Assembly (NCBI GenBank): GCA_019510435.1
Contig: JAEKKJ010000006.1
Span: 186,001-250,000, forward strand
Length of the DNA: 64,000 nucleotides
From: Caulobacterales bacterium
Lineage (GTDB): Bacteria; Pseudomonadota; Alphaproteobacteria; Caulobacterales; Caulobacteraceae
Direction of reading: 5' to 3'
Shown: piece after piece, positions 18,554-26,690 of the stretch
How the letters are laid out: every line of letters starts with the position of its first letter
Numbering within the stretch: the stretch's first letter is position 1
Position numbers and translations under genes: made by a program
The notes under the pieces: model-generated
Seen by the model: only the letters and a program-made list of their open reading frames with translations
What the model was told of the DNA's origin: nothing
Databases searched by the model: none

Positions 18554-20432
18554 TCCGCGAGGCCAGCTCCGGCGCGGCATAGACCTTCTGCGTCGCGGCC
18601 ACATAGTCGGCGGGCTTGGCCTTGTAGATGCTCGGCACGAACGTCTGCGGGTTGCGGTCGATCACCGGGAACCAGCTGGACTGGACCTGCACCATGATCC
18701 GGTGGCCGCGCTTGAAGACGTGGTCGCGGTCGCGCAGCGGCACGTCCCAGCGGATCGGCGTGTTCGGCGCCAGCGCCTTCGGGTGCTCGTTGCTCTCCAG
18801 GTAGCGCCCACGCCGCACCTCCATGGCGATGGCCAGTTCGTAGCCGTTGGGGCTCTGGGCGAAGGCGCCGGGACGCGGACCCGCATCGGCGTTCCAGTCC
18901 GGGGCCTGGGCGTCGTCGGGGAAGACGTCGATCAGCTTCACCACCATGTCGCCGTCCGTCCCGGTGGTGGCGGCGAAGAGCTCGGCGGCCACCGTGCCGC
19001 TCACCGTCAGGTCTTCGGTCAGGGGCGCGCTGACGAAGCTCAGCACGTCGGGCCGGTGGTCGACGAAGCGCTGGTCGGCGAACTCCCAGTAGCGCCAGTC
19101 GCCGCCCGGATAGGTCGGCGAGATCGGCCGCTGGCGATAGGGCACGGGGTTGGCCGGGTCGGAGACGTAGTCGCGGTGGGCGCCCTTCTCCGCGGGGCCC
19201 GGAGCCGTGAGGCTGAGCGTGCCGTCGGCATGGAAGTAGAGGCTGGTGGGCTTGGCCTCCTTCGGCGGCCAGGCGGCGTAGGTCTTCCAGCTGTTGGAGC
19301 CGGTCTCGAACATGGTGGCCGCCCAGCTCGGCTTGGTCCCCTTGTCGTGCAGCCAGTAGGCGAAGAACGGCGCCTCGACGGTCTCCCGGAAGGCCAGCCC
19401 CGTGTCCTGGCCAAGAGGGATTGGGCCGAGCGCGGTCATCGGCCGCCGCCAGCAGCCGTGGCACCAGGGGCCCGCCACCATCAGGTTGGTGCGGTCGGGA
19501 TCGTTCTCGGCGGCGTGGCGGAAGATCTGCCAGGGGCCCCAGGGGTCTTCCTGGTCCCAGAAGCCGGCGACGTTGAGGTTCGGCACGGTGGAGCGGTGCA
19601 GGCCCTGGAGCCAGGCCTGCCGCTTCCAGAAGTCGTCGTAGTCCGGATGGGCGATCGCCTCGTTCCAGTAACGGATCTTGCCGTTCAGATAGCGGTCGTT
19701 CAGCGCCTGGGCCGAGCCGCCGGCCAGGTACCACTCATAGGTGTCCCAGCGGTCGAAGGCGAAGTGGGTGTTGGCGTTCTTGTCCGCCTCCTCCAGCACC
19801 GCATATTCGAAGTCGTAGCTGAGCCGCAGCGCGCCATAGCGGTGGTCGTCGTCGTTCATCCACTGGTCGACCGGCGAGGCCTGCTCGCTCACCGCCTTCA
19901 GCGCGGGATGCGGAGCCAGCAGGGTCGCGGCGGCGGTGTAGCCGTCGTACGAGACGCCATAGATCCCGACGCGGCCATTGTTGTTGGGCACGTTCTTGAT
20001 CAGCCAGTCGACGGTGTCCCAGGCGTCGCGGGTCTCGATGGTGCCCTGCCCCGGCGTCGCCGTGACGTCGTCCGAGAGGCTGAAGGTCCCCTCCGACTTG
20101 AAGCGCCCGCGCAGGTTCTGGATCACGAAGATGTAGCCGTCCGCGGCCAGGGCGCGGATGTCCGGCGGGATCTCCGGTGGCGCACTGTCCGGCACGCCGT
20201 AGGGACTGCGGCGGAGCAGGATCGGCAGCGGACCCTTCTGCCCCACCGGCGCCAGGATCACGGTCTGCAGCTTCGCTCCATCCCGCATGGGGACCATCAC
20301 CTCCTGGTAGGTGAAGGGCGAGGCGACTGGCGGGGGCGTGATCACCGGCGGCGAAGGCTGTGGCCGCCCGAGGGCCGGGGCCGCCGCGAGCAAGGCGGCC
20401 GCCGCCGCGAACCACGCCGCACAAAGCCTCAT
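18507..20432 (-). CDS. CocE/NonD family (X-Pro dipeptidyl-peptidase-like) serine hydrolase, secreted
   Basis: An alpha/beta hydrolase of 641 residues with an N-terminal signal peptide (about 1-22), so probably periplasmic. The nucleophile elbow is GVSYDGY (Ser161). The likely acid and histidine are Asp293 in FWDQEDPWG and His325 in GPWCHG, as in cocaine esterase. The C-terminal jelly-roll domain (about 390-630) is typical. Family members cleave esters or amides such as beta-lactam and glutaryl side chains; the natural substrate here is unknown. It lies 68 bases downstream of the luciferase-like oxidoreductase gene on the same strand. Its 3' end overlaps the efflux lipoprotein gene convergently. 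Confidence 0.88.
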   Translation of the reverse strand: MRLCAAWFAAAAALLAAAPALGRPQPSPPVITPPPVASPFTYQEVMVPMRDGAKLQTVILAPVGQKGPLPILLRRSPYGVPDSAPPEIPPDIRALAADGYIFVIQNLRGRFKSEGTFSLSDDVTATPGQGTIETRDAWDTVDWLIKNVPNNNGRVGIYGVSYDGYTAAATLLAPHPALKAVSEQASPVDQWMNDDDHRYGALRLSYDFEYAVLEEADKNANTHFAFDRWDTYEWYLAGGSAQALNDRYLNGKIRYWNEAIAHPDYDDFWKRQAWLQGLHRSTVPNLNVAGFWDQEDPWGPWQIFRHAAENDPDRTNLMVAGPWCHGCWRRPMTALGPIPLGQDTGLAFRETVEAPFFAYWLHDKGTKPSWAATMFETGSNSWKTYAAWPPKEAKPTSLYFHADGTLSLTAPGPAEKGAHRDYVSDPANPVPYRQRPISPTYPGGDWRYWEFADQRFVDHRPDVLSFVSAPLTEDLTVSGTVAAELFAATTGTDGDMVVKLIDVFPDDAQAPDWNADAGPRPGAFAQSPNGYELAIAMEVRRGRYLESNEHPKALAPNTPIRWDVPLRDRDHVFKRGHRIMVQVQSSWFPVIDRNPQTFVPSIYKAKPADYVAATQKVYAAPELASRIILPVMPATATGPAH

Positions 20433-20500
20433 CGCCGCTCCCCCAAATCGCCGTGCTTCGACCTTAGGCCGACCCTCGGCGCGGCGGCAATCGGCGGGCT

Positions 20501-21742
20501 TCAGCGCGCGGTCTCGTTCACCTGGGCCTTGGCCCGGGAGGCCGGCACCAGCGGGATGTCCGCCTCGGCCAGAGGCGCCATCCAGCGCTTCCGCGCCATG
20601 GCGGCCTCGACATAGGGCGCGAGTTCGGCCTGCTTGCGGGCCTCGCGCGCCGCGGCCTTGGCCTTGAAGTCGGGCATCACCTCGGCGGCGAACAGCTCCA
20701 GGGATTCGCAGATGTGGTCATGCCGGTTGCGCCCGGCCTGCTGCATGAAGATCACCTGGTCGACCCCGGCGGCCTCGAAGCCCTGGATGTGCTCGCGGAT
20801 GTCCTGGGGCGTGCCGATGCCGCTGGCGTTGTGCTCGGCGGCCTTACGGGCGGCGATGATCTCCTCGTCGCTGGCGGCGCGGGATTTCTGGAAGTCGGCG
20901 AACAGGGTGGAACGGCCGGGCCACACGTCGTGCGCCACCAGGGCGTTGACCGCATAGGAGAAGAACTCGAACCCCTCCTGCCCGCGCCGGATCGCCTCGT
21001 CCCGGTCCGGGTGCACCGAGAAGTTGGAGACCATGGCCAGGTTGGCGTTCACCGCGTGGCCCAGCGGCACGCAGTCCTCCGAGCGGATGATGTCGTAGTA
21101 GATCTGCGACCAGGTCTTGGCCTCCTCCGGGTCGAGGAAGGAGAAGGCCAGCGCCCCCAGGCCGTTGGCGGCCGCCACCTTGATGGTGTCGCGGTTGGTG
21201 CAGGCCATCCACATCGGCGGATGCGGCTTCTGCACCGGCTTGGGCACGATGTTGCGGCAGGGGAAGGAGAAGCCGCGGCCCTCGTAGCCGGGGTAAGGGC
21301 TCATCACCATCATGTTGGCGATCTGCTCGCCGGCCTCCAGCGCCAGGGCCCGCTTCTCCTTGGCCGGAATGCCGAAGCCGCCCAGCTCCAGCCGCGTCGC
21401 CCCTTCGCCGATGCCGAAGTCGAGCCGGCCGCGGGAGATGATGTCCAGGGTCCCCAGCCCCTCGGCCGTGCGGGCCGGATGGTTGTAGTTGGGGATCACC
21501 TGGCGGATGCCGTGTCCCAGCCGGATGTTGCGGGTCAGGGCCGCGCAGGCCGCGAGGAACACCTCCGGCGCGGAGGAGTGCGAATACTCCTCCAGGAAAT
21601 GGTGCTCCACCTCCCAGGCGTAGTCGTAGCCCAGCCGGTCGGCCTGCTGCACCTGCTCCAGCGCCTGGTGAAACAGCCGCGCCTCGTCACCGTCGTTCCA
21701 GGGCCGGGGCAGCTGGTGCTCGTAGAAGATGCCGAAGCGCAT
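20501..21742 (-). CDS. LLM-class flavin-dependent oxidoreductase (bacterial luciferase-like)
   Basis: The product is 413 residues. The start chosen is ATG 21742, giving MRFGIFYEHQLPRPW; it has GGGAG upstream and matches where family members begin. The fold is the luciferase-like TIM barrel. Conserved pieces include a GHGIRQVIPNYNHPARTAEG-type strand/loop and the C-terminal VDQVIFMQQAGRN segment. Such enzymes use reduced FMN for monooxygenation of alkanes, sulfonates or other small molecules, or F420 in actinobacteria. Here FMNH2 is more likely, but no reductase is adjacent. It is divergent from the aminotransferase and co-directional with the CocE hydrolase. Confidence 0.85.
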   Translation of the reverse strand: MRFGIFYEHQLPRPWNDGDEARLFHQALEQVQQADRLGYDYAWEVEHHFLEEYSHSSAPEVFLAACAALTRNIRLGHGIRQVIPNYNHPARTAEGLGTLDIISRGRLDFGIGEGATRLELGGFGIPAKEKRALALEAGEQIANMMVMSPYPGYEGRGFSFPCRNIVPKPVQKPHPPMWMACTNRDTIKVAAANGLGALAFSFLDPEEAKTWSQIYYDIIRSEDCVPLGHAVNANLAMVSNFSVHPDRDEAIRRGQEGFEFFSYAVNALVAHDVWPGRSTLFADFQKSRAASDEEIIAARKAAEHNASGIGTPQDIREHIQGFEAAGVDQVIFMQQAGRNRHDHICESLELFAAEVMPDFKAKAAAREARKQAELAPYVEAAMARKRWMAPLAEADIPLVPASRAKAQVNETAR

Positions 21743-21853
21743 GGCGGGCTCCCTGTCTTGAGGGACCTTCCCGCCGCCGGCTCGGCCTTGGCAACCCCCG
21801 TTGGCGGTTGACGCCACGGCGCCTCGCGCCGGCTCTGAGCGGAGTAACCCCGA

Positions 21854-21874
21854 CCGCGCTATTGGGGAGCGCGG
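21854..21874. promoter_or_regulatory. inverted repeat in the divergent LLM oxidoreductase/aminotransferase intergenic region
   Basis: CCGCGCT-ATTGGGG-AGCGCGG has perfect 7-bp arms. It sits near the middle of the 295-bp gap between two divergent genes (starts at 21742 and 22038), a usual place for a shared operator. It could equally be an incidental stem. Nothing else in this gap stands out. Confidence 0.3.
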
Positions 21875-22037
21875 CCGGAGTCGCTCGACAAGCTGAGCGG
21901 GCCATCGGGTGAACGGCGCCGCTCGCTGGATAGACGCCGCGCCGCGGGCGCCACCTCAAACCCTCGATCCTGAAACCGGCGGAGGCTGGCGGGCGGCGCG
22001 GGAAGCTGGTTTCGTGGCCGCTCAGCCGGAGACCGCC

Positions 22038-23366
22038 ATGGACGACGCCGCCCACGACCTGAAGAACCGCACCGACCTCTCCGCCTACTGGATGCCGTTC
22101 ACCGCCAACCGGCAGTTCAAGGCCGCGCCGCGGATGCTGGTGGGCGCCAGCGGCATGTACTACCGCACTGACGACGGCCGCGAGATCCTGGACGGCACGG
22201 CGGGGCTGTGGTGCGTCAACGCCGGCCACGGCCGCGCCGAGATCGCCACGGCGATCCAACGCCAGGTCATGACGCTGGACTATGCCCCCTCGTTCCAGAT
22301 GGGCCACCCGCTGGCCTTCGACTTCGCCGCCGCCCTGGCGAAAATCGCCCCGCCGGGCCTGGACCGGATCTTCTTCACCAACTCCGGCTCGGAGTCGGTC
22401 GACACGGCGCTGAAGATGGCCATCGCCTATCACCGGGCCCGCGGCCAGGGGCAGCGCACCCGCCTGATCGGGCGCGAGCGGGCCTATCATGGCGTCGGCT
22501 TCGGCGGCATCTCGGTCGGTGGCCTGGTCAACAATCGCCGGACCTATCCGCTCCTGTCGTCCGACCACCTGCGGCACACGCACGACGCTCGCAACGCCTT
22601 CGCCCGCGGGTTGCCCGAGCACGGCGTCGAGCGCGCGGAGGACCTGGAACAGCTGGTGGCCCTGCACGGGGCCGAGACCATCGCGGCGGTGGTGGTCGAG
22701 CCGGTGGCCGGCGCCGGTGGGGTGCTGCCGCCGCCGAAGGGCTACCTGGAGCGCCTGCGCGCCATCTGCGACGCGCACGGAATCCTGCTGATCTTCGACG
22801 AGGTGATCACCGGGTTCGGCCGGCTGGGGACGCCCTTCGCGGCCCAGCACTTCGGCGTAACGCCCGATATCATGACCACCGCCAAGGGCATCACCAACGC
22901 CACCGTGCCCTGCGGCGCGGTGTTCGCGAGCCGGGCGGTGCACGACGCGGTGGTGGGCGGCGGCGCGGAGGGCGCGGTGGAGTTCTTCCACGGCTACACC
23001 TACTCCGGCCACCCGCTGGCCTGCGCCGCGGGCCTGGCCACCCTGGAGATCTACGAGCGCGAAGAGCTGTTCGCGAACGCCGCGCGCATGGCGCCGGTCT
23101 GGGAGGACGCGCTGCACAGCCTGCGCGACGCGCCGAACGTCACCGACATCCGCAACCTCGGCCTCATGGGCGCCATCGACCTCGCGCCACGGCCCGGGGC
23201 GCCCGGCGCCCGCGGCTATCAGGCGCTGGTGAAGGCGCTGGAGATGGGGCTGACCGTGCGCACCGCCGGCGACTTCATCGCCCTCTCGCCGCCGCTGATC
23301 GTCAATGCGGACCAGATCGGCCAGATCGCCGACATCCTGCGCCGGGTCATCGGCTCGCTCGACTGA
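22038..23366 (+). CDS. class III (omega-amino acid:pyruvate type) aminotransferase
   Basis: A PLP-dependent transaminase of 442 residues. ATG 22038 is preferred over upstream in-frame starts because GGAG precedes it and homologues begin with the YWMPFTANRQFK segment. The PLP lysine is Lys283 in TTAKGITN; the PLP-phosphate segment NSGSESVD and IFDEVITGFGR (the aspartate on the PLP pyridine nitrogen) are intact. Close relatives transfer the amino group of beta-alanine or other omega-amino acids to pyruvate. The crotonase gene follows 66 bases downstream, so the two may be co-transcribed. Confidence 0.9.
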   Translation: MDDAAHDLKNRTDLSAYWMPFTANRQFKAAPRMLVGASGMYYRTDDGREILDGTAGLWCVNAGHGRAEIATAIQRQVMTLDYAPSFQMGHPLAFDFAAALAKIAPPGLDRIFFTNSGSESVDTALKMAIAYHRARGQGQRTRLIGRERAYHGVGFGGISVGGLVNNRRTYPLLSSDHLRHTHDARNAFARGLPEHGVERAEDLEQLVALHGAETIAAVVVEPVAGAGGVLPPPKGYLERLRAICDAHGILLIFDEVITGFGRLGTPFAAQHFGVTPDIMTTAKGITNATVPCGAVFASRAVHDAVVGGGAEGAVEFFHGYTYSGHPLACAAGLATLEIYEREELFANAARMAPVWEDALHSLRDAPNVTDIRNLGLMGAIDLAPRPGAPGARGYQALVKALEMGLTVRTAGDFIALSPPLIVNADQIGQIADILRRVIGSLD

Positions 23367-23432
23367 CCGGCGCACCCCGTTGCCTGCCGCCTCGGAAAGC
23401 GCGCGTGATGGCGCGAAACGCCGGAGGACCCG

Positions 23433-24308
23433 ATGGGCTACGAGACCCTGCTCTACGACCTGGACGGTCCCGTCCTCACAGTCACCCTGAACCGGCCGGA
23501 CAAGCTGAACGCCTACACTGGCGTGATGGGGACCGAGCTGGCGGACGCCTTCCGCCGGGCCGACCAGGACGACGCGGTGCGGGTGGTGATCGTGACCGGG
23601 GCCGGGCGCGGCTTCTGCGCCGGCGCCGACATCTCCGGCGGCGCGGCGGCATTCGATCCCGCCTCGCCTGACTCGGTGGCCTTCCAGGCGGACGGCCAGC
23701 CGCGGCAGCCGGGCGGCGGGTTCGTCGAGGCGATCATGGCCTGCCGCAAGCCCTCGATCGCCGCGATCAATGGCGCGGCGGTAGGCATCGGGGCGACCCT
23801 GACCCTGCCCATGGACATCCGTATCGCCGCCGACGGCGCCAGGATCGGCTTCATCTTCGCCCGCCGCGGCCTGGTGCCGGAGGCCGGCAGCGCCTGGTTC
23901 CTGCCCCGGCTGGTGGGCCTTTCGACCGCCCTGCGCTGGTGCCTGACGGGCTCCTTGCTCTCCGCGGCGGAGGCCCGCGACGGGGGCCTCGTGAGCGAGG
24001 TCACCGCGCCGGAGCAGCTGCTGGCCCGCGCCCGCGCCATCGCCCTGGAGATCGCCGAGAACACCGCCCCGGTCTCGGTGGCCCTGACACGCCAGTTGCT
24101 GTGGCGCTTCTCGGGCGAGCCCGATCCCATCGGCCTGCTGGCGATAGACAGCGAACTCTCGACAACCCTGGGGGCTGGCCCCGACGTGCGCGAAGGCGTC
24201 AGCGCCTTCCTCGAGAAGCGCCCGCCCCGGTTCCCAGGGCGGGTCTCCACCGACATGCCCGACCTCTATCCCTGGTGGGACGAGGCCGGGCAGCCTAGGC
24301 CAGTCTAG
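23433..24308 (+). CDS. crotonase-superfamily protein (enoyl-CoA hydratase/isomerase)
   Basis: A 291-residue crotonase-fold enzyme with the acyl-CoA-binding GFCAGADI segment (about residues 66-73) and a GGAGG ribosome site. The two glutamates of true enoyl-CoA hydratases are not where expected. The GGGCE position reads GIGATL and the LPE position reads FAR, while a glutamate appears later in GLVPEAGSAW. This suggests an isomerase or another crotonase reaction and not simple hydration. Compare the canonical hydratase at 46651-47433. The stop overlaps the convergent TonB receptor stop by CTAG. Confidence 0.85.
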   Translation: MGYETLLYDLDGPVLTVTLNRPDKLNAYTGVMGTELADAFRRADQDDAVRVVIVTGAGRGFCAGADISGGAAAFDPASPDSVAFQADGQPRQPGGGFVEAIMACRKPSIAAINGAAVGIGATLTLPMDIRIAADGARIGFIFARRGLVPEAGSAWFLPRLVGLSTALRWCLTGSLLSAAEARDGGLVSEVTAPEQLLARARAIALEIAENTAPVSVALTRQLLWRFSGEPDPIGLLAIDSELSTTLGAGPDVREGVSAFLEKRPPRFPGRVSTDMPDLYPWWDEAGQPRPV

Positions 24309-26662
24309 AACGACTGCCCGAACTTGATCCCGATGGTGCGGGGCGTGATCACGTACCGGTAGGTCTCGGCGCCGCAGACCGAGGTCGCGCACTCGGCGAA
24401 GCGGCCGGTCTCGCCCAGCTTGTCGAAGAGGTTCTTCACATAGACCTCGGCCCGCCAGTTGGCGCGTTCCACGCCCGCAGCGAGATCGACGCTGGTGTAG
24501 GCCGGAACCTTGCCCTCGATATTGCGCTCGACGGTCCGCAGCTCCGGCCAGAAGGAGCCGTTGCGTTCGGCCGAGCCCTGCACGTGGGCCCGCATCTCGC
24601 CGAGGTCCCATTCATAGCGGGCGGTGATGTTGCCCTTGAACTTTGCGGTCAACGGCAGACGCTGGCCCTTCGGCGCGTCGACGTTGAGGCAGGTGGGGTC
24701 CACCAGGATGTCGTTGCAGTAGGGCTCGCTCAGCTTGGCGTCGGTGTAGGCCGCGGCCGCGGTGATGCTGAGGCCCTCGGTCACCCGCCAGTTCACGTCG
24801 GTCTCGACGCCCTTCATTTTCGCCGAGTTCGCGTTGCGGATCTCGGTGAGGCCGTTGGCGCCGAGGAACGAGAACTGGAAGTTGTTCCACTTCTCGGAAT
24901 AGACGTCGCCGTTCCAGCGCAGCCGGTTGTCCAGCCAGCTGGTCTTCCAGCCGAACTCCAGGTTCTTCAGGAAGTCGGACTTGTAGGGCGGCAGGGTGCC
25001 ACGGCGGTTGATGCCGCCCGGACGGAAGCCCGTGGAATAGGTCACATAGACCATCCGCTCGCGGTCGAACTTGTACTGGGCGTTCAGCCGGTAGGTGTGG
25101 CCGCTCTCGCTGGTGGACTTGTCGAGGTTGGTGCAGGGGCCTCCTTCGACAACCGCCGGCCCGAAGCATTTTGCGACGCCCGTGCTGCTGGAATAGCCCG
25201 GGCCGAAGCCGAAGAAGCCGACGAGCGAGTTCTTGGCCTTGAAGAATCGGATGCCGCCCGTGACCGTCAGCTTGCTGGTGACGTCGAAGGCCGCTTCCCC
25301 GAAGGCCGCATAGTCCTTGTCGGTCCGTAGCTGCTTGGTCAGCCACAGGGTGTCGGGCCACCCGGGCACCTCCAGGGAGCCGGCCAGGTTGTCGATCCTG
25401 TAGCGCTGCTGAATGTTGTGGGTCTGACGCTGGTAGAACAGCCCGGCGACCAGCCGCAGCTTCTGGTCCGCAGGGGTCGTGACGCGGAACTCGTGGCTCT
25501 GCTTGGTGAAGTAGTCCTTGCCCTGGATGTACTGGGACGAGTTGATGAAGTGTCCGGCGTCGTCGGTGATGTAGGCCCCGTAGCCGAACATGGTGTCGTA
25601 GAAGTAGCTGTAATCGGAGTAGTCCGACTGCGTGTCGATCCACCGCCGCAGGTAGGCCCCGGCATAGGTGAGATCGAGGTTCGACACCTTCCCCTGGATG
25701 GTCATGGTCGCCTGGGCCCACTTGTCGTCCGATTTCTCGGGATAGAAGTGGGTGACCTTCAGCTTGCCGACGGTGGGGTCGTAGGCGAAGAGGCCGTTCG
25801 CCTCCGTCCGCTGCGCCATGATCTGCGGCGTCACGGTCCAGTTGTCGTCGAGGTCGATCTTCAGCGCAGCGCGGGCGCCATAGGTGTCGACGTCGTTGTA
25901 GTTGTCTTCGGCCGCCTGGTTGTTGTTGATCGTGATGTTGCCCGTCGGAAAGGTCCGCGTGCCCTTCACGTTGTCGATGAAGCCGGCGTCATGCACGGCC
26001 CAGCCCACGATGCGGACCGCCATCTTGTCGGTCAGGGGCTGGTTGACGAAGCCCTCCGCCGAATAGCCCTGGTCGCCGTGCGCCACGGTGTTGAGCTGCA
26101 CGTCGTAGCCGGCCTTGAAGCCCGCCGTGCTGGGTTTGTTGGTGATGATGCGGATGGTGCCGGCTTGGGAACTGGCGCCGTACAGCGTGCCCTGTGGCCC
26201 GGCCAGGGCCTCGACGCGCTCGATATCGTAGATGTGGACCTCGAGCGGCCCCGTGATCGTGGTCACCGGCTGCTCGTCCAGATAGACGCCGACGCTGGGC
26301 AACGGGCCGGAGTGGTTGCCGTTCTCGCCCGAAGCGACGCCACGCATGTAGATGTTGGTGAAGCCCGGACCTGCGCGCTTGAACGACACGCTCGGCAGGA
26401 ACTTCATGAAGTCCTGGTAGTCGGAGATCTGGAGCTGATCCAGTTTCTGCGAGCCCAGGGCCACGATGCTGACGGGCACGTCCTGCAGGTTCTCCGAGCG
26501 CTTCTGCGCGGTGACCACCACCTCCTCGAGGCCGACCGCGGTCCCGGACCCCGCCGCCGAGGTCTGGGCTGCCGCGGGCGCGGCGATCCCCGTCAGCATG
26601 GTCGTGGCGAGCAGGCCCGCCGACCAGCGCAACCCGCGCCGCGGGATCTTCGGATCTTCCAT
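24305..26662 (-). CDS. TonB-dependent outer-membrane receptor
   Basis: The 785-residue protein has a signal peptide ending near AAPAAAQ (about 33), a plug domain and a 22-strand barrel ending in the outer-membrane terminal Phe (GIKFGQSF). The EEVVVTAQKR stretch after the signal is the usual TonB-box region, and GPQGTLYGASSQAGTIRI is the plug/barrel signature. It imports a scarce ligand using the proton-motive force through TonB. The AQKRSENLQDVPVS type is common in Caulobacteraceae and sphingomonads and is usually for organic substrates, not proven siderophores. The TPR-sulfotransferase gene lies 28 bases upstream, so they are probably one transcript. Confidence 0.93.
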   Translation of the reverse strand: MEDPKIPRRGLRWSAGLLATTMLTGIAAPAAAQTSAAGSGTAVGLEEVVVTAQKRSENLQDVPVSIVALGSQKLDQLQISDYQDFMKFLPSVSFKRAGPGFTNIYMRGVASGENGNHSGPLPSVGVYLDEQPVTTITGPLEVHIYDIERVEALAGPQGTLYGASSQAGTIRIITNKPSTAGFKAGYDVQLNTVAHGDQGYSAEGFVNQPLTDKMAVRIVGWAVHDAGFIDNVKGTRTFPTGNITINNNQAAEDNYNDVDTYGARAALKIDLDDNWTVTPQIMAQRTEANGLFAYDPTVGKLKVTHFYPEKSDDKWAQATMTIQGKVSNLDLTYAGAYLRRWIDTQSDYSDYSYFYDTMFGYGAYITDDAGHFINSSQYIQGKDYFTKQSHEFRVTTPADQKLRLVAGLFYQRQTHNIQQRYRIDNLAGSLEVPGWPDTLWLTKQLRTDKDYAAFGEAAFDVTSKLTVTGGIRFFKAKNSLVGFFGFGPGYSSSTGVAKCFGPAVVEGGPCTNLDKSTSESGHTYRLNAQYKFDRERMVYVTYSTGFRPGGINRRGTLPPYKSDFLKNLEFGWKTSWLDNRLRWNGDVYSEKWNNFQFSFLGANGLTEIRNANSAKMKGVETDVNWRVTEGLSITAAAAYTDAKLSEPYCNDILVDPTCLNVDAPKGQRLPLTAKFKGNITARYEWDLGEMRAHVQGSAERNGSFWPELRTVERNIEGKVPAYTSVDLAAGVERANWRAEVYVKNLFDKLGETGRFAECATSVCGAETYRYVITPRTIGIKFGQSF

Positions 26663-26690
26663 AGGTGTCTCCCCTCGAGTTCGTCGCGCC

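Noticed and set aside
21909..22037. 43-residue N-terminal extension of the aminotransferase
   Set aside because: No Shine-Dalgarno and non-homologous sequence; ATG 22038 has GGAG and matches the family start.
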